A DNA stretch of 19,054 nucleotides, taken from Acanthamoeba sp. SK_2022b (lineage: Eukaryota > Discosea > Longamoebia > Acanthamoebidae). This document shows positions 16,828 to 19,054 of this stretch, one piece after another. Position numbers and translations under genes: made by a program. The stretch is taken from NCBI GenBank assembly GCA_027943245.1, contig JANDJZ010000956.1, forward strand, positions 1-19,054, in the 5' to 3' direction. The notes under the pieces were generated by a model. That model did not search any database and was not told where the DNA came from. It worked only from the letters and a program-made list of their open reading frames with translations. Each line of letters begins with the position of its first letter. The stretch's first letter is position 1.

Positions 16828-17380
16828 CTTTCTTTTTTGGCCGAACCAATCATGGACCACAACTGGAAGATTCCTTTGGCGCTTCCTCGAACATTTCCGT
16901 TTTATTTTCCGTGTTTCTTTCGCGTTAACGGAAAGAAAATGACTACTTTCCTTTTGAGGAGGTGGGGTACCTAGTGTGACATCTGCAGGTTGTCCACAGG
17001 GTGCAAACCCACTACAACATCTTTTTGTTGCCAGTGCCACCATGTGGAATACACATGCCCACCACATCTCAGGAATTGGTGATGCAGATGCAATTGGCTG
17101 CACAGTCTGACAAGGTGCTGACATGGAGAGGGCCCAGATCTGCAGGTGAGCAGTTAGCTAAGAACAGAGTGTTTGTGTACAAGGCCTCAAGCTTCAAATT
17201 CTGTACTCAACACAGTGTGCAAGTACAAAATGAAATTGTTGGAATTTTCATTTTTACAAATTGGAGCACAGCCACGGCCACCAACTAAAATTTGAGGTAT
17301 GTTCTAAAGGAGCGAAGAATCTTATCCGGCTACCAATTGCGTTGTGCTCTCCCTGGAGCTTAAGGAGATCTGGAACGTCG

Positions 17381-17390
17381 TTGGCGCCAA
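17381..17390. promoter_or_regulatory. E2F-like palindrome, TTGGCGCCAA
   Basis: A perfect 10-bp palindrome with the GGCGCC core of E2F/DP sites, about 140 nt before the SAP-gene ATG. It is one of three such sites within 90 bp. Confidence 0.55.
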
Positions 17391-17408
17391 TTAATAATTG
17401 TCGGGCTG

Positions 17409-17424
17409 GTTTTGGCGCCAAAAC
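17409..17424. promoter_or_regulatory. 16-bp perfect E2F-consensus palindrome
   Basis: GTTTTGGCGCCAAAAC contains TTTGGCGCCAAA, the symmetrical form of the E2F/DP consensus TTTSGCGC. It lies about 107 nt before the ATG at 17531. E2F/DP factors occur in Amoebozoa, so S-phase control of the downstream gene is a reasonable inference. Confidence 0.65.
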
Positions 17425-17460
17425 ATGCCACACAACCACACAACACAAACAGTGAGCATC

Positions 17461-17467
17461 GCGCCAA
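17461..17467 (-). promoter_or_regulatory. E2F-like half site (GCGCCAA)
   Basis: Reads TTGGCGC on the minus strand, in the context atcgcgccaataa. It lies 64 nt before the SAP-gene ATG and 37 nt from the 16-bp palindrome. Confidence 0.45.
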
Positions 17468-17530
17468 TAACTCATTTCACGCCACAACAAGCAACCAGGG
17501 CCGGGCCCTTCCAGAAGATCCACGTCACAC

Positions 17531-19054
17531 ATGTCGCACACACAACAGTACCTGACCCCCGACGAGGTGGTGGCCAACATCCCCGTCGATGCCCTCCGCG
17601 CCATCTGCGCCACCGACCCCGAGTTGTGCGCTCTCGCTGCCTCCCTGGCTACCCTCGTAAGAGCTCACCTACCCACGCATGGATTCCATTTCCCCTTATT
17701 CTCTCCCGTCCCCACGCTAACAACCACGCGAGCAGAAGCTGCAGAAGATGAAGGTGGGCGACAAGGAAAACGATGCCAAGGTCAACCAAGTGACGACCCG
17801 CAGCAAGGTCGAACAGAAGCAGTCATCCAAGAACAAGGAGCTCTCGGGACGCGAGGCCCGCCGCCGCATTGTGCTCGAGGTCGAGCGCGGGGCCGTGCGC
17901 CTGCTGTGCGAGCGCGTGGCCAGGCCGCACTTGGCGTCGGCCGTGGCCTCGCTGGGCATCGACTGCGGCCAGGGCAACAACCCGACCAGCCGCGCCGTCC
18001 TCACTCGGCGTCTGTCCGAGCACATCTGCGCGGCCCACGGAGGCGTGGGCCTCGCCACCTTCCTCGTACACATCACGCCTCCCACTGCTCTCCACCTCCC
18101 CACAATGGCCATCTCGTTCACCGTATACACAGGAAAAGGAGGCGAGCAAGGAGATGCTGCGCGGCGTGGCTGAGGCGCTGAACCAGTCCGCCATAGTCGA
18201 CCCAGAGGCCATCCGGGCTGGCCTCGAGCACGAGGCCATGGCCGCCTTCTTCGAATCTCTCCCGTATGCAACCACTGCCCCCCCCCCGGGGTCTCGGGCA
18301 CCAAGACGACTCACGGGCAATGAATGACAGGGAGGAGCAGCTGCACGCGGTCTGCTTCGCGATGAAGAACGAGGCGCGGCAGAGCGAGACCCGCAGCCGC
18401 CAGCTGCTGGCGGCCTCCATCATGGCCGACCGCCCGGTGGCCGACCTCCTGACCGAGGCCAGAGCGACCAGCTCAGACAAGAAGAAGGAGAAGGAGGATG
18501 AAGACAAAAAGAAGGTGTCAAAGAAGAAGCCCAAGCTGCGTGAGGGAGTGAGCTACGATGACCTCTTCCAGTGGTACAACCTGTCGGAGCTGCAGGACTA
18601 TGCTCGCGAGCAGGGCATCAAGGTGTCGGGCAAGAAGAAGGAGGTCATCCAACGCGTGTTGGCCTTCCTGGCCGACCCCGACGCCGTCAGGGCCGAGGCT
18701 GCCCCCAAGCCCAAGCCCAAGCCCAAGCCCAAAGCCAAGAAGGCCGCCACCAAAGGCGCCACCGCCACGGCCGAACCGGAGCGCGTGACGCCGCCCGCCC
18801 AGGCCGAGGCGTCGTTCAAGCCCGATCCCAGTTGCGTAGAACCTGATCGTCTCCTCCTTGTCTGGCAGCTGAGCGTGACGCAACTGACGGTCTCTTCTCT
18901 GGTGGTGTTGTTGTTGTTGGTTGTTGTTTGCCTCACTCCAGAGCTAGCGGCCCTGCTCGAGACCATCGTAAAGCTCTCGGCCAGCGCACAGCCGGGCCTC
19001 TCGGCGGCACAGCTCGCCGAGTGCGAGGCCGAGCTCAGCAAAGCGGTGCGCCCC
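17531..19054 (+). CDS. SAP-domain protein, 3' end beyond the window
   Basis: Exons: 17531-17656, 17736-18065, 18133-18263, 18331-18830, 18942-19054 (runs off the window in frame); 400 residues visible. The start MSHTQQYLTPDEV has no upstream in-frame alternative. Residues about 75-155 are helical and charged (SGREARRRIVLEVERGAVRLL). Residues about 245-268 are a Lys/Glu-rich linker resembling a nuclear localisation signal (KKKEKEDEDKKK, SKKKPK). A SAP motif at about 272-310 (WYNLSELQDYAREQGIKVSGKKKEVIQRVLAFL, split as LSELQDYAREQGI and SGKKKEVIQRVL) is a helix-extended-helix DNA-binding module of chromatin, RNA-processing and repair proteins. It is followed by a histone H1-like tract of PK pairs and AKKAATKG. 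The likely role is nuclear and DNA-associated; the exact function is unknown. Clustered E2F-like sites upstream suggest cell-cycle-linked expression. Intron 4 contains a short GTT repeat. Confidence 0.85.

Larger units (their letters stand above)
16700..17530. other. divergent intergenic region between SIR2 and SAP genes
   Basis: 830 nt between two divergently oriented genes, so it should contain both promoters. It holds a hairpin-forming sequence at 16804-16827, a block at about 16990-17290 open on both strands, and three E2F-like sites close to the SAP gene. A GTTAAC-centred imperfect palindrome lies near 16918-16936. Confidence 0.6.

Noticed and set aside
17823..18534. Minus-strand open frames of 138-195 codons opposite the SAP gene
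   Set aside because: Complement of GC-rich, Lys/Glu-rich exons; the plus-strand exons are phase-consistent and contain a SAP motif.
1..19054. tRNA or rRNA genes, bacterial operons, ribosome binding sites
   Set aside because: No cloverleaf-like or rRNA sequence was recognised, and the spliced gene structure rules out a prokaryotic reading of the main genes.

Overview
The window looks like nuclear DNA of an intron-dense, GC-rich protist. An Acanthamoeba-like amoebozoan is my best inference. The reasons are GC-rich third codon positions, very many short GT-AG introns (mostly about 55-140 nt, about a third with donors starting GTAC), many simple repeats inside introns, and eukaryote-only domain combinations. 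The species call is inference; I could not run a search.

Layout, left to right. 51-408 (+): a doubtful two-exon small membrane protein. 503-1693 (+): an intronless gene for a highly charged, probably disordered protein, followed by a 94-bp GTGTT repeat. 2112-9542 (+): a 28-exon gene of about 1206 residues whose N-terminus matches the CLU domain of clustered-mitochondria proteins and whose C-terminus is a leucine-rich repeat array of the cysteine-containing (AMN1/F-box-like) type. Its fifth intron holds a complete Tc1-type DNA transposon (2955-4202) with perfect 27-bp terminal inverted repeats, a TA duplication and an intact DD34E transposase on the minus strand. 9899-15303 (+): a 31-exon gene of about 949 residues with the order PX, C2, C2, LCAT-type acyltransferase/phospholipase, with an intact Ser-Asp-His triad. 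15591-16699 (-): a SIR2-family gene whose catalytic His position is Gln, as in class M (ADP-ribosylating) sirtuins. 17531 to the window end (+): a SAP-domain protein, 3' end missing, whose promoter carries three E2F-like sites including a 16-bp perfect palindrome.

The genes do not form a pathway in an obvious way. The most striking event is the transposon: it inserted in the TA of a 5' splice site (G|GTA), so the TA duplication rebuilds GTA and the transposon end supplies the next bases, giving GTACGAC, which two native introns in this window also use. The insertion is therefore predicted to be spliced out and silent at the protein level.

Two blocks are poorly explained: an AT-rich, coding-like stretch at 15350-15544 between two convergent genes, and a stretch at about 16990-17290 that is open on both strands and differs in composition from the neighbouring genes. 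All exon models were built by eye from reading frame, splice signals and domain continuity; they need transcript data.
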